Assembly: GCA_905200265.1 (NCBI GenBank)
Contig: CAJKJS010000090.1
Span: forward strand, 1 to 6,272
Direction of reading: 5' to 3'
Source: an uncultured Oscillospiraceae bacterium
GTDB lineage: Bacteria > Bacillota > Clostridia > Oscillospirales > Acutalibacteraceae
Length of the DNA: 6,272 nt
Shown here: positions 6,166 to 6,272 of the stretch, in pieces
Layout: each line of letters starts with the position of its first letter
Position numbering within the stretch: the first letter of the stretch is position 1
The notes under the pieces: model-generated
What the model was told of the DNA's origin: nothing
The model's database searches: none
What the model saw: only the letters and a program-made list of their open reading frames with translations
Position numbers and translations under genes: made by a program

Positions 6166-6272
6166 GCCACTCAGGATATCACGGAAAAAAGACATGGAAA
6201 AAGGCATCAGAACGCGGTTTTTTTGGAAAACATACGCTTTTTATCCGTGAAAACTACCAAAAGAAAAGAATC
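6148..6272. other. A+T-rich DNA upstream of the rny promoter, no gene identified
   Basis: With the rny leader and promoter, this completes a gene-free stretch of about 307 bases (5966-6272). It has many A and T runs. A minus-strand frame is open from the window edge to a TGA at 6207-6209 (21 codons), which could be the tail of an upstream gene, but the peptide is too short and nondescript to claim. An imperfect inverted repeat (6179-6191 and 6237-6250) is the only structure seen. Confidence 0.5.

Noticed and set aside
1..6272. Mobile elements, CRISPR arrays, tRNA or rRNA genes, or a defence or other novel multi-gene system
   Set aside because: No repeated spacer arrays, transposase-like proteins, tRNA-like folds or unfamiliar genes are present; all four genes are conserved housekeeping genes of normal length.

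Overview
The window carries four housekeeping genes, all on the minus strand, so the genes read from high to low coordinates: rny (RNase Y), ymdB (a metallophosphoesterase), a fakA/yloV-type DAK2 gene (fatty acid kinase ATP-binding subunit), and recG (DNA helicase), which runs off the low-coordinate edge without its last 150 or so residues. The presence of RNase Y with YmdB next to it, a FakA-type protein, strong Shine-Dalgarno sites and sigma-A-type promoters all point to Bacillota. Base composition a little above half G+C suggests a gut-type clostridial lineage such as Oscillospiraceae, but that placement is an inference.

Layout. 6148-6272: A+T-rich DNA with no recognisable gene. 6119-6147: a near-consensus promoter for rny, with its -35 box flanked by a perfect 8-bp inverted repeat. 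5966-6112: a leader of about 147 nt holding three stem-loops, the last a G+C-rich hairpin with a short T-run just before the ribosome binding site. 5965-4403: rny. 4393-4357: a strong terminator. 4324-3548: ymdB, with no visible promoter of its own. 3503-3475: an extended -10 promoter for fakA, followed almost at once by a terminator-like hairpin (3462-3442). 3410-1734: fakA. 1721-1672: a strong terminator. 1595-3: recG (partial).

How the genes fit together. RNase Y is the membrane-anchored endonuclease that starts mRNA decay, and YmdB is its usual genomic partner. FakA activates exogenous fatty acids for phospholipid synthesis, and RecG remodels stalled replication forks. The genes share direction, but terminators sit in all three gene junctions. 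I therefore read them as separate or partly coupled units: ymdB seems to depend on read-through from rny, recG appears to depend on read-through from fakA or on a weak promoter I cannot see, and fakA has its own promoter.

No new multi-gene system is present. The points worth a second look are regulatory: the inverted repeat around the rny -35 box, the structured rny leader, and the promoter-hairpin arrangement in front of fakA.
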